Shown: in pieces, positions 1 to 11,500 of the stretch
Layout: each line of letters starts with the position of its first letter
How positions within the stretch are numbered: position 1 is the first letter of the stretch
Source of the DNA: Heloderma charlesbogerti
Taxonomy: Eukaryota > Chordata > Lepidosauria > Squamata > Helodermatidae
Length of the DNA stretch: 64,000 nt
Reading direction: 5' to 3'
NCBI GenBank assembly: GCA_026122225.1
Contig: JANEZZ010000728.1
Location: forward strand, 3,286,001 to 3,350,000
Notes under the pieces: generated by a model
Seen by the model: the letters and a program-made list of their open reading frames with translations, nothing else
Told to the model about the DNA's origin: nothing
The model's database searches: none
Program-made: the position numbers and the translations under genes

Positions 1-675
1 TGCGGATTCAAATGAGGCTGGATTCTTTGGAATCCGGCCTCAGGAATCCGCAGCGGATTGGGGCCACTTACCTCCACTCCAGGAGGACTAGAGGCGGAAA
101 GGCACTCAGCTGCTTCTTGTCAGCCAGAGCCGTTCGCCTCCTCCCTGTCCCTGCCGATTGCCATGTCTTAAAAAAAGAAGGTGATCGGGAGGATGTGCCC
201 ATAGACTTATATGCAAATAGTGTCATGAATCTTGCATATAAGTCTATGTGTCCATAGGCTTATATGCAAGATTCACAGCTCTATTTTGCGTATAAGTCTA
301 TGGACATATGCAATCAGCATGATATGCCCATAGACTTATATGCAAAATAGAGCCGTGAATCTTGCGTATAAGCCTATGGACACATAGACTTATATGCAAG
401 ATTCATGACTCTATGTGCATATAAGTCTATGGGCACATCCTCCTGATCGCCATTTTTTTTTTTAAAAAAAAGACACGGCAATCGGCAAGGACAGGGAGGA
501 GGCAAATGGCTCTGGTTGGCAGGAGGGAAGGTAAGCACTCCCAAGCCAGGTCCCTCTCCCCAGAATCCCAACGGAGCAGAACTGGAGGATTCTGGGTGTG
601 GGGGAGAGGAATGGTTCGCCTCCCGCCCCATGGATTCTCCACCGGAACAGACGGTGGGGAATCCATACACCCCTA
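1..675. mobile_element. Palindromic hAT-like element H0, cut by the left window edge
   Basis: The right terminus TACACCCCTA ends at 675 and matches, as an inverted repeat, the Ac-type ends of five other elements in this window. The left part (1-80) matches the interior of the long structured end of those copies: a stem GAGGCTGGATTC (14-25), loop TTTG, and GAATCCGGCCTC (30-41), enclosed by TGCGGATTC (1-9) pairing with GAATCCGCA (44-52). The true left end and left target-site duplication lie outside the window; the right duplication would be ATTTTCTG (676-683). No transposase is visible, so it is non-autonomous. Assignment to hAT is an inference from termini and from the 8-bp duplications of its relatives. 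Confidence 0.7.
121..519. repeat. Long inverted repeat made of smaller palindromes (core of H0)
   Basis: The stretch from CAGCCAGAGCC at 121 pairs with the stretch ending GGCTCTGGTTGG at about 519, arms near 185 bp, centre near 316. Inside both arms the motif CATAGACTTATATGCAA and its complement alternate several times, so each arm holds further short inverted repeats. An A/T-rich tract lies at mirrored positions (about 170 and 455). The palindrome motif differs from that of the other family members, but the layout is the same. Confidence 0.8.
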
Positions 676-683
676 ATTTTCTG

Positions 684-1215
684 AAACTTCTTTTACTTTT
701 ACTTTTTTTTTTTTTTAACCAAAAGTCGCTCGCTGGTGGTTTTACCACAGTGTGCCATGTCTTCCCCACACTAAATCTTGGGTGTGCCTCTGGGATGTGG
801 CAGTGATGTGGTCAAGGAGGTGGGACACCCCATTCCCTCTTATTTCCCCAATGGAAGTTGTTTTTGCCATTGAGAAAATCCTCAGAGCACAGCAGTGACC
901 CCTCACATTACCGTAGTGGTGGGGACACTCATTCACCTTAGCTAGCCTACTTTTAATCTTTAACATACCCCCCTTCTGTGCATGTTTACTCAGAAGTAAG
1001 AAATAAATCTCGCTCCCCTGCAGGGTTAAAGGCTAACTTTAGTAAATCATCCTAAAGCATTCTTTCACTTCTTCATTATCGCTATTGTGATGTTGTGCTT
1101 CTTGGATGTACTGTAGTTTCTCTGATGTAAAGTCCTTTCTCAGTTGTTATGTAAAGTTCCTTCTCCATTTTATCGCTTTATTGCAGTAATGACCTTTCAG
1201 GTTTACAGGAGCTTC
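684..1215. other. No gene seen; non-coding
   Basis: A T-rich run lies at 689-717. Around 985-1005 there is a short stretch resembling the dispersed squamate repeat containing TTTACTCAGAAGTAAG. No exon with splice sites or coding similarity was recognised. Confidence 0.5.
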
Positions 1216-1225
1216 TTACTGTGAG

Positions 1226-2918
1226 CCCCCTTCATGGATCACTGCCTTGTTGTGGCGAAGGGGCTTGCGTAACTCAGTGAAGCCATAAGCTATGCCGTGC
1301 AGGCCACCCAGAAGAGGTGGAAAGAATATACAGAAGAACTATACAGGAAAGATCTGAATGTCCTTGATAGCCATGATAGTGCGGTCACTGAACTTGAGCC
1401 AGACATCCTCGAGAGTGAAGTCAAGTGGGCCTTAGGAAGCATTAGTAACAACAAAGCTAGCGGAGATGACAGTCTTCCAGTTGAGCTATTTAAAATCCTA
1501 AAAGATGATGCTGTTAAAGTGCTGCATTCAATATGCCAACAAATTTGGAACACTGAACAATGGCCGCAAGACTGGAAAAGGTCAGTTTACATTCCAATTC
1601 CAAAGAAGGGCAACGCCAAAGAGTGTTCAAACTACTGCACAATTGCGATCATTTCACATGCCAGCAAGGTGATGCTCAAAATCCTACAAGCTAGGCTTCA
1701 GCAGTATGCGAACCGAGAACTACCGGAAGTACAAGCTGGGTTTCGAAGAGGCAGAGGAACTAGAGATCAAATTGCCAACATTCACTGGATCATGGAGAAA
1801 CCAAGAGAATTCCAGAAAAATGTCTATTTCTGCTTCATTGACTATGCTAAAGTCTTTGATTGTGTGGATCACAACAAACTGTGGCAAATTCTTAAAGTGA
1901 TGGGAGTACCAGACCACCTTACCTGTCTCCTGAGAAACCTGTATGAGGGTCAAGAAGCAACAGTAAAAACCAGACATGGAACAACCGATTGGTTCAAAAT
2001 TGGGAAAGGAGTATGACAAGGCTGCATATCGTCACCCTGCTTATTTAATTTATATGCAGAGTACATCATGAGAAACGCCGGCTTGGATGAATCACAGGTC
2101 GGAATTAAGATTGCTGGGAGAATTATCAACAACCTCCGATACGCAGACGATACCACCCTAATGGCAGAAAGTGAAGAGGATCTAAACAGCCTCTTGTTGA
2201 GGGTAAAAGAGGAGAGTGCAAAAGCTGGTTTGAAACTCAACATTAAAAAAACGAAGATCATGGCATCTGGCCCCATCACTTCCTGGCATATAGAAGGGGA
2301 AGAAATGGAAGCAGTGACAGATTTTACTTTCTTGGGCTCCAAGATCACCGCAGACGGTGACTGTAGCCATGAAATTAAAAGACGCTTGCTCCTTGGGAGG
2401 AAAGCTATGGCAAACCTAGACAGCATAGTAAGAAGCAGAGACATCACCTTGCCGACAAAGGTCCGTCTAATCAAAGCTATGGTTTTCCTAGTAGTAATGT
2501 ATGGCTGTGAGAGCTGGACTATAAGGAAGGCTGAGCGCTGAAGAATTGATGCTTTCGAACTGTGGTGCTGGAGAAGACTCTTACGAGTCCCCTGGACTGC
2601 AAGGAGGTCAAATCAGTCCATCCTAAAGGAAATCAACCCTGAGTGCTCATTGGAAGGACAGATACTGAAGCTGAAGCTCCAATATTTTGGCCACCTAATG
2701 CAAAGAGAAAACTCTCTGGAAAAGACCCTGATGCTGGGAAAGACTGAGGGCAAAAGGAGAAGGGGACGGCAGAGGATGAGATGGCTAGAGAGCATCACCG
2801 ATGCAATGAATATGAACTTGAGCACAGTCCGGGAGAAAGCGCAGGACAGGAGGGCCTGGCGTGCTATGGTCCATGGGGTCACGAAGAGTCGGACGTGACT
2901 GAACGACTGAACAACAAC
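1226..2918 (+). mobile_element. RTE-BovB LINE, internally deleted copy (copy 1)
   Basis: It starts with the BovB 5' end (CCCCCTTCATGGATCACTGC), runs about 90 bp to the CCACCCA of the 5' region, then jumps straight to the reverse transcriptase region, so the whole endonuclease region present in the copy at 24884-28106 is missing. The 3' end is the canonical ACTGAACGACTGAACAACAAC. It is flanked by TTACTGTGAG (1216-1225) and TTATTGTGAG (2919-2928), a 10-bp target-site duplication with one mismatch. The duplication spans the deleted form, so the element either inserted already deleted or lost its middle later; sequence alone cannot decide. Confidence 0.92.
1297..2898 (+). pseudogene. BovB reverse transcriptase ORF remnant (copy 1)
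   Basis: One reading frame runs from 1297 to 2898 with two internal TGA stops, at 2014-2016 (in GKGV*QGC; the copy at 24884 has an arginine codon, CGA, there) and at 2539-2541 (after RKAER). Recognisable reverse transcriptase motifs include WPQDWKRSVYIPIPKKG, QAGFRRGRGTRDQI, FIDYAKVFDCVDH, the catalytic RYADDTTLMAES and the C-terminal RRGRQRMRWLESI. The first stop fits CpG decay from CGA. No endonuclease domain precedes it, so it could not be autonomous. Confidence 0.9.
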
Positions 2919-2928
2919 TTATTGTGAG

Positions 2929-4139
2929 CAGGGAGAAGGAGAAAGGGAGAAGGGGTGTGTGTGGAAGCAATATGCAAAAGTGTACACATGGGGAAAAATG
3001 GGGTGGGAGCAATAACTTTTATTGCTGGAATGCGGCAAAATTTGGGTGGGGGAAAGCTCACAGTAGGAACCTTCAGATGCTGCACTGGAGAACTGGGGAT
3101 TTTGGCTTCTTCAGGGAAATCTGCACACATGGGGAAAAATTAGTTGTTGTCCATTCATAATAATGTAGTAGTGGGGTGTTTGTGTGTGAACAGGGGCGGG
3201 AAACTAGCCTCTCTCATTGGTTGAGCAGCCCTGTCAGGTTGATGACATTCAGTTCTACTCCCCCCACCCAGAAGTATGTTCATTTCAAGTGCTGTGTGAC
3301 CCCTGAAAAATGGATTTGAAAGGTATGCTACACTCGGCTTATCTTGCTTTGTGTGTCCCTGACAAATCAAAGCTGATTCCATGAAAATCTGGGTAATACT
3401 CCAACATGCTTCTCATTCCGTTGTCGTGAAGATCCTCTCTAGGAATTCATTTTCAGTAAAAAACTGAATGGAGCTCACAGTCCTTTTACACTAAAGTGGT
3501 TTACCTCCAACACTTCCTTTATTTCAGCAGCCTAATTCAGGTGGCAAAAGTCATTTTGTGGTTGCTTATGAGTCAGAACCCGATGCCTGTCTACTGCAAA
3601 ACACGCAGGGATCTGCAAGTAGATTCCAATCTACCTTCTGCACACCCCTGCTCTGAAGAGATCTCAGCACTCTGAACAAACTACAATTCCCTGGATTCTT
3701 TCGGGGGCAAGGTCATGATGGCTACATCAGTTTGACAGAACCACTGTTGCATTGTCTTCATTAAGAGCAAACATTACTGTTTCGGCTGCTGAGGCCCAAT
3801 TGTTGGGCTTGTACTGGGGAGGACTGGGTTTAAATGCCACATTCTAGCCATGAACCTGACTGCATAGTGCATAGCCTTAAGTTGTGCACATCTGCTACCT
3901 GCTATATAGCAGATGTGAGCAGACTTCAGCTTTCCAAGATCAACTTTGTTAATTAATAAATAAATCACATCCTCTGCCTACCAGGTGACCAGGTTGATGC
4001 AGACTAAAAACATCACATATAACCATAGAACACAGGAGCAGAAAACCATAAAATAAGAGTGGTATTAAAATTAAAATGGAAGAGCAACAAAATATCATAT
4101 AGCACTAAAATCCCATTCAGAGAGAACAGTATTTAAAGG
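2929..4139. other. No gene recognised; probable upstream IL1RL2 intron or flank
   Basis: Scanned for the roughly 66-bp linker exon of IL1RL2 that should precede 5438. Two candidates (near 3274 and near 3441) contain stops in the needed phase. An ATAAATAAAT run lies at about 3956-3965. Nothing else was recognised. Confidence 0.4.
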
Positions 4140-4400
4140 AAGAAAAGAGGGAGCTAATGTCACTTCCCATGGGAGTTCCACAATTGGGGTGTTGCTACCA
4201 AAAAGGCCCTACCCTGAGTACCTACCAAGATAGGCTTTCTAGGTGGCGGGATGTATAACAGGACCTCTGATGATGATAGTAAATTACAGGTAGGTTCATA
4301 TGGAAGGAGGTGATCCTTCAGATATCCTGGCCCCATACTGGCTTTGCCAATCATAACCTACACCTTGGGCTTTACTAGAGCCCTTATGTCCACTAATCAG
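4140..4400 (-). repeat. L2-type LINE 3' fragment, antisense
   Basis: GGGAGTTCCACAATTGGGGT and the later TCCTTCAGATATCCTGG parallel the antisense 3' region of the L2-like copy at about 12740-12950 (GAGTTGCACAATCGGGGTG and TCTTTCAGATTTCCTGG) in the same order and spacing. Boundaries are approximate and assignment to L2 follows that second copy. Confidence 0.55.
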
Positions 4401-4424
4401 AGCCAGGGGCAGTACTATACCTCA

Positions 4425-4990
4425 GGCTGCCTCCAGATGAGGTTTTTATTGTGTTATCGCCCTGCCTTATTCATAGAATTTTACCAAGGGTCCAGACATT
4501 GTGGTCTTCCATGTGTAACCCTCCTGTGTTTTCCCACCACTTCTTCCACTTTTTTTCTTACTGTGGAAATTCATTAAGGAGAAAAAGCTGGAATAGCTGC
4601 ACATCGCCTTCTACTTGCAAGTTCTAAGAACCCTCCATCTGAAAGCACCCCTAGTCAAAGGCAGCCAGTTAGTACTCACATTTTACCAGTGACGGCATTC
4701 CTACACCAGCCTAAAATCCCTCATTTAAAGCAGGGCTTTCTGCTTCCGTTTGAAATGCAGGATCACAACTGACTCCCTTTACATGCGTTTCCTCCCCCCC
4801 CCCATATCCATTATCTTTCATTGATCTTGCGCCTCTTCTTGCCGCTTTATGTCTTTTCATGGAGGAAACTGAAGCGGAATGCAACGGGGTAATTTGATAG
4901 CTTATTATCACGATCTATTTTAAAACAGAACAAAGGCCATTTGTGCAGGAGGGTCACAGCGTCATGTAAAGAGCCTGCAAACTTCTGTGA
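4425..4990. repeat. Unclassified dispersed repeat Y, copy 1
   Basis: It shares a series of blocks with about 33290-33980: a CCAGATGAGG...CCCTGCCT block, a TTTTCCCAC..CTTCTTC.ACT block, a CATCTG(A/G)AAGCA block, and then, in reverse-complement relation, GAAATGCAGGATC and GCCGCTTT. The second half is therefore inverted between the copies. Possibly a non-autonomous DNA transposon; no target-site duplication was found. Confidence 0.4.
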
Positions 4991-5437
4991 AGGAGCAATC
5001 TCAATCACAAGATAAAAGCTCTGTGTTATGAAGCCCTGAGGCTAAGAGATAAAGGATTTGCAAAAAGGTCAGCTTGTAGCATGATTTTTTTAAAAGAAAA
5101 CATTCATTTTTATTCACTATTGTCAAACTATTGATAATCAGAAGCCTTTGCTGATCTATTGCAAATCATCCAGAGATCTATCAGTAGATCTCCGTCTACT
5201 TCTGTGCACCTCTACTCTGTAGCATAATCAAGCTGCAATTCAAAACACACTTACTAGGGAGTAAGCCCCATTCAGCCCAGTGGTTAAATCTTCATCTGCC
5301 TGTCACCTAATGGAGATAAGAAATGGCATGCTCAAGTTAGTTTGCATGGTTGTCTTTTTTTTAATTTTTTCATTACATTGTACAATTACAGTTCATTAAA
5401 AGCTTCTGATGGCCATTTTCCTGTACCAATTTTTCAG

Positions 5438-5561
5438 GATCCAATGTATTTACAGAGTGTAAAGTGTCAAGTTACAGAGAGGCTGTTATTTCTATATCCT
5501 GGAAAGTCAATAATACTCTAGTTAATGCTTTGTATAAAGGTAGAATTCAAGAAGGATTTAG
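5438..5561 (+). CDS. IL1RL2: IL1RL2 exon, first half of Ig domain 3
   Basis: The acceptor is TTTTTCAG and the donor GTAAGT. Two bases complete a codon from the previous exon (probably GGA, Gly), then SNVFTECKVSSYREAVISIS, WKVNNTLV and GRIQEGF follow, ending in phase 2. The Cys and Trp are the B-strand cysteine and C-strand tryptophan of an Ig fold; NNT is a potential N-glycosylation site. Confidence 0.88.
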
Positions 5562-8500
5562 GTAAGTATACATTTTTCATATGTAAACAAATCAAGCAAG
5601 ATTTGACTTGATCAAGCAAGATTTGACTTGTTTCTTTTCTTTTTAAATCCTGTGAATACTAGTTTTATGGTTGTAAAGTAGAATCAGAATCATAGAATAG
5701 TAGGGTTGGAAGGGGCCTATAAGACCGTCGAGTCCAACCCCCTGCTCAATGCAGGAATCTAAGTCAAAGCATCCCTGACAGATGGCTGTCCAGCCTCGTC
5801 TTGAATGCCTCCAGTGTGGGAGAGCCCACTACCTCCCTAGGTCATTGGTGCCATTGTCGTATTGCTCTAACAGTCAGGAAGTTTTTCCTGATGTTCAGCC
5901 AGAATCTGGCTTCCTGTAACTTGAGCCCATTATTCCGTGTCCTGCACTCCGGGATGATCGAGAAGAGATCCTGGCCTTTCTCTCTGTGACAGCCTTTCAA
6001 GTACTTGAAGAGTGCTATCATATCTCCCCTCAGTCTTCTCTTCTCAAGGCTAAACATGCCCAGTTCTTTCAGTCTGTCTTCATAGGGCTTTATTTCCAGT
6101 CCGCTGATCATCTTTGTTGCTATGTCTTGGTGGTTCCTAACAGAAGATGAAAATATCAGCTACCTTGGACTACTGTTTACTACAGCACAGAACTTCACAT
6201 TTGTGTTTCTTTATATCTCTTTCTACTATGTGTTTTCAAGCTGTGTTCCAGGAACTCCGAGTTCCTTCACAAGGAGATCAATAATGGAAGACAAGCTTCC
6301 TTGATATATAGATTGCCTAATATTCACTGATATTCCCCTGCAACTTAGAGGTGCGGGGGAATATTGGGTATGTTCTATGACTTGCTTTCAATTTCATGGG
6401 TCAATGAAGTAGGCCAACAGATCTGGTCAGTGATCTGTGTAAACTGCATTACTGTCTCCAGAACATGCATAAAATCCATTACAACAATACACAGGTTCCT
6501 TTGCGGACAAATTATATGGGAAGTGTTCCATATTGTAGAAGATATACAAATGTTTTTCATAGAAGATAGTAAGATGTTTTGTTTTCTTTCTACATAATCA
6601 AAACCCTGAAAGCAATTAAATTTCTTCCACAGGAGAGCTCTTAAGCATCCTTGTGCTTCTAGAATATGTGACAAAGGAGAGCTCTTAAGCATCCTTGTGC
6701 TTCTAGAATATGTGACAAAGTGTGCCGTAAAGAGTAAGAGAGAGAACTCCAATCTTATGTCTAAATTTTCATCCATCTACTCCAGATTCCAAGTTATGCA
6801 GTAGCATAATTCGAGCTCTGATGGGTTTGAAGATAGTTCACTATATACTTTCAAACTGCTGGTTGTAGAGGATATAGTTGTCTTTCATCCAAGTTGTGCC
6901 ACTAATGAAGATAAATGGCTTCTTCCTAGCACTCAACCAGAAATTGTGGTTGCTGTGCAATGTGATCCTCTGCCTTTAGTGACTGTCATAGCCATCTATT
7001 GGATTATATACCCATGACATCACTGCTAGTACAGAACACAGAGCCCTCTCTTCCCATATAATATCCACATAGGAACTGTCATGTCTTGCAAGTGCACCCA
7101 TTAGAGATTTCACATGGGAACTGCTTCTTTGAAGGTGGCTATATAAGAAATCTGAAGACTGTAAAATGAGAGGATTGTACCACATCTGTTCCTGCATATC
7201 TGAATCAGCCCTGAGGGTGGGTGGTGTGGCCTAGTCTATCCAGCAGCTCATTTAAATCTGGGCTGAGATGTTTGTACCTACTCCCTTTGTCCCAAACAAA
7301 ATACATACCTTCAATGTGTACTTTGCTACTTTTTGGTACAGAGACGAATATCCTGCTAAAGGAGGACAGCTTTATATTGTGTCTCTGAACATTACAAAGT
7401 TGAAAAGTGAAGATTATGACCAGTTGTTTGTTTGCCACGCTGGTGAAGTTGCTGCATACATCACAATACAACGTCCAAGTATGTCTTCTAATTTTTATTA
7501 GTACAAATGTATAGCTGTGAAAAAACCAAATTAATAAGGAACAAGGGAAAGTTAGAGACATGCAAAGGAATTAAGAAACTGCAGGATCTCCAAAGTCTGA
7601 AATATACTGCGTACACTAATGGGAAGTATGGGATGGGCCGTAGAGATCCTCTGCATGCTTACCGGAAGTAATCCCTATTGACTGCAGTGAGATGTCTTTC
7701 CAATAAGTGGAGAATTTGCAACAGCAATAGTGCCACAAATTTCTTTGGACTGTGCCTATACATTTGGGATATTTTCATTAATTGCCATGCTGCAATTTCC
7801 AAACTCAGTTTTGGTGGGGAAGTGTGACAAATTCCTCATATGCTGAAGCTGCATTAAAAACAAGCACACATGTTAACAAAAGTTTACTTCAAAGATGCAG
7901 TCCTGGACTAATGCCAATGGATGCTATCTTGAGGAAACATTGCCAAATCTGTCTGGGTCACCATTGACCCTGTTTTGCTGAAGAGCAGGCCATTTAAAAT
8001 CTGCTTTTAAAAACGTGGGTGCATTTCAAGTGCATCTTCAGTGCAGAAGAAGAGCCTCCCCCCCGTGCCACATATAAAGGCTATTCTTGGATTGTGGCCT
8101 GCATCACAATGATTATAACGAATATTAGCTCCTTGAATATACAGTGTCAAATACAGTCAATTTAACAATGAGGAGAAATCAAATTTAAAGTTGCTCTTCT
8201 GTCTGATACAAAAGCACTTCCTGGTGGGTCAGTGCCACAACCTCTATTTTGTAAAGTGCTCTGCCTGCAGATTCTGGTGCTGTGCATGCTGCTTTTTCAG
8301 CTGGAGAATCAAGCAGCATCCCTGGGGGGAGATGGCCTTGGCCAGCAGCTTCTAGTTGCTCACCACTACTGCAGCAGATTCAAATACATTTGTTTATCTA
8401 CTTTGCTTATATCTTTATATCTGAGTGATTTCACTTCCAATATTGTTTTTTGTTTTCTGATGCAGCTAAAAATCTTACAGGATTTGTTGCGTTGGTATTA

Positions 8501-11500
8501 CTAATAGTTATTCCTATATTCATCTGCATGTTATTCAAGATTGAGATTGTACTTTGGTATCGAAAGTCTTGCCGCCCATTTCTTCATAAAAAAGGTAATG
8601 CCACATTGTTTACTGTAAGGAACTGTGAAAGGAAAGGAACGCTGGATCCAGTGCCCAAAAATAACTAAAGCATGCCACAGCAAATACGTGCATAGTTGTA
8701 GTGAAAGATTGATAGTATTATTAATGGTAGCAAGATAAGAAGGCAGTGGCTAACCGCTGAGATTTCGGATGGTTGAGAGTTCCTTTATGAGATCAATAAT
8801 GGCAGACAAGCCATTTTAAGAATTTCCACTCCTTTTTAGACACTTTCTGCACTGTTACTGGTGGGGTTTGGATGATCAGAAGGAAGAAGCCACTCACCCC
8901 ACACGTGCTGCTTGCACATCCACCATTTCCCTAATTACCCTCACCACAGCACAGGTTGCTGTGTTGTCCGAACACAACGAGGTACACGGTGGGGATGGCT
9001 TTCAAATCACCCCCTAACCCCTACAACAAGCCATGGTTTGTGGCATGGTTTGGAAGCCAGCTCTGCTACTAACCTCACTGAGTTCAGACAATGTTGCAAG
9101 CCATGTTGCAGAGGGGTTAATTAGGGAAATGGCAGGCGTGTGAGTGGCATGCATAGCGCTGGGAAAAGAAGCCACAGTGGCTCCTTTCCTCTGCTGATCA
9201 TCCGAATGCAGTCACTGTAATGACTGAACCCTGGAGATCATTTCAGCAGGGCCTATAACATTATCATTTCTCACATCCATGAGTCATCCTCTTTCCGGAG
9301 CTGACAACGTTAGCTTTGGGAATAGTGGGAATAGTCTCAGGATGCTGGACAAGGTTTTACTGGTAAAAAGCCTGACATGTTTCAGCCTCTATTTTTGTTA
9401 TAGGCCTTACAAGGGGGTCTAACAACAACACTAATGACATGAAGTAGGACAACACATAAATGCATATATAAGATTTTTTAAAACAACAACAACAACAACA
9501 AGGCACATTGCAACAAGGCCTGTGCATACAATTAATCATTATAAAACCTATAAAATATTCCACACTGTAAGCAAGGCCTGTACATCCATATTCACTTATA
9601 AAAATGTCTGCAGAGATTCTCATAACGCAATGTCTCCTTCTGTAATTCACTGAAGACTGGAAAGAGTATACTGAAGGCTGTTTTTTTACGCTATTAGACA
9701 AGGTTTTTTTCCTTAAAAATTCTTACAGGTTCTACCATGACAAAGCAATTGACTCAAAGTCTTCCATCTCTGCACTAAACTGAGGCTAGATCTACACTAC
9801 TGCTTTATAATGGTATTGAAGTGCACTGATAACTGTTGGAGCACATTACACGTTTGATATACTGCTTTGTACTGTTATTTCCTGCTTTTTATTCCACATT
9901 ATCCAATATACCACAACAAATGTCATTGTGTATCCTACAAGGTATAAATGTGTGAGAGGGATATAGTGTTATCATGATGGGATTGTAATGATATGACACA
10001 AGATGTAGATCTGGCCTGAGCTACAAAACCAGGAAATGTCTCAAAACTGCACGTCAGCTACAGGAGTGGTAAAAATTTTATCTCCTCATTTAAACCCTAT
10101 GGAGACAGGGTGTTTAATTTCAGGATCCACTCCATTTCTTTTTTCAGTACCTTCTTTTCTTTTTTATTAAGCTTTTCCAGTGCCCCAAATTTAAAGCCTG
10201 GTGGAAGATGCTTCTTTTCCCCAAAATGACATACTAACAGAGCACCTGGCATTTTGTTTTTAATATTGCTCAGGTGTTAGAGTGGTAGGTGGCAGTATTG
10301 CAACCGAAACTCTCCCCACGACCTGAGTTCGATCCCAGCAGAAGCTGGGTTCCAGGTAGCCGGCTCAGGTCGATTCAGCCCTCCATCCTTCCGAGGTCGA
10401 TAAAATGAGTACCCAGCTTGCTGGGGGAAAGGTAGTCATGACTGGGGAAGGCAATGGCAAACCACCCCGCTATAGTCTGCCATGAAAATGCCAGCGCAAG
10501 CGGTGTCCCTCTAGGAGTCAGTAATGACCCAGTGCTTACACAGGAGGAACCTTTCTTTTTTTCCTCTTTCTCCTATCCACTTTTTAGGGATCTGCCAATT
10601 TTTGCCACATGCTTTTTTTTGGCACTTGCACTGGATAGTGTAGACCACAATGTTGCTGGTGCAAGTGGTGAACTGCTGTAAAATGTATGTTTTTTGATTA
10701 ACGGGATTTACAAATATGGTAACTTTGCACATATATCTACAATAGCTGCAGTGTCCACATGGTGATGTCCCCTTGTACTTGCTAAAATATTGGGTAGACT
10801 CTCACTATGTTCGTTGAATTTACTTCTCACCAGCATGTTTCTAATATTTCTAGTTCTTCTGAAAGAGATCATGGGCTTGTCCTGGCAGCCTGGTATATGC
10901 TGAATTACATGCCTTTTTTTTTTTTAATACTCCCTGGTAAATTATTTGTGCCATGATTAAATGTCAAACTGCAGTTGATCCAGTTTGAAAGTGCTCTGTT
11001 CTGTTGTCTCAAAAGGTCAGCTTGTGTCTTTGTGCTGCCTTATTGAAACCCTGGTTAATCACTCTGAGTGGGTCCAGCATCGTGAGACTAGGGATGGTGG
11101 AGAATTCTGCCACGAATTTCAGTGAGGCCGAATGTACTGGCATTTGCCCCCCCGAAATCTGTGGCGGAATGACCTGTCCCCCCTGCAGATTCCCCCCGGG
11201 ACGAGGCTTACCTGGGGCGGATATTCCGGACAGCGGTGGCTCCAGCGGCGGCTTCGGTGGCGGCGGCAGTGGCAGCTGGTCTTTGACCAGCTGCTGTGGC
11301 CGCCATTTGCATTCTGGTCTTTGCTGTGATAGGCTACATAAGTATTTACGTAGCCTATCATGGCAAGCCAAGAAAAAACTAAACAAAAATGGCGTATGTT
11401 TTATCCTATGTAAATATTTACATAGGCTTTTATGGCAAAAAAGAAAAGAAATGCAAATAGCACCCACTACGCTATTTGCGGTTCCCTTTTTTTTCGCCGT

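Noticed and set aside
3274..3325. Possible IL1RL2 linker exon between ACCCAG and GTATGC
   Set aside because: The required reading phase contains TGA, and length does not match the family's 66 bp.
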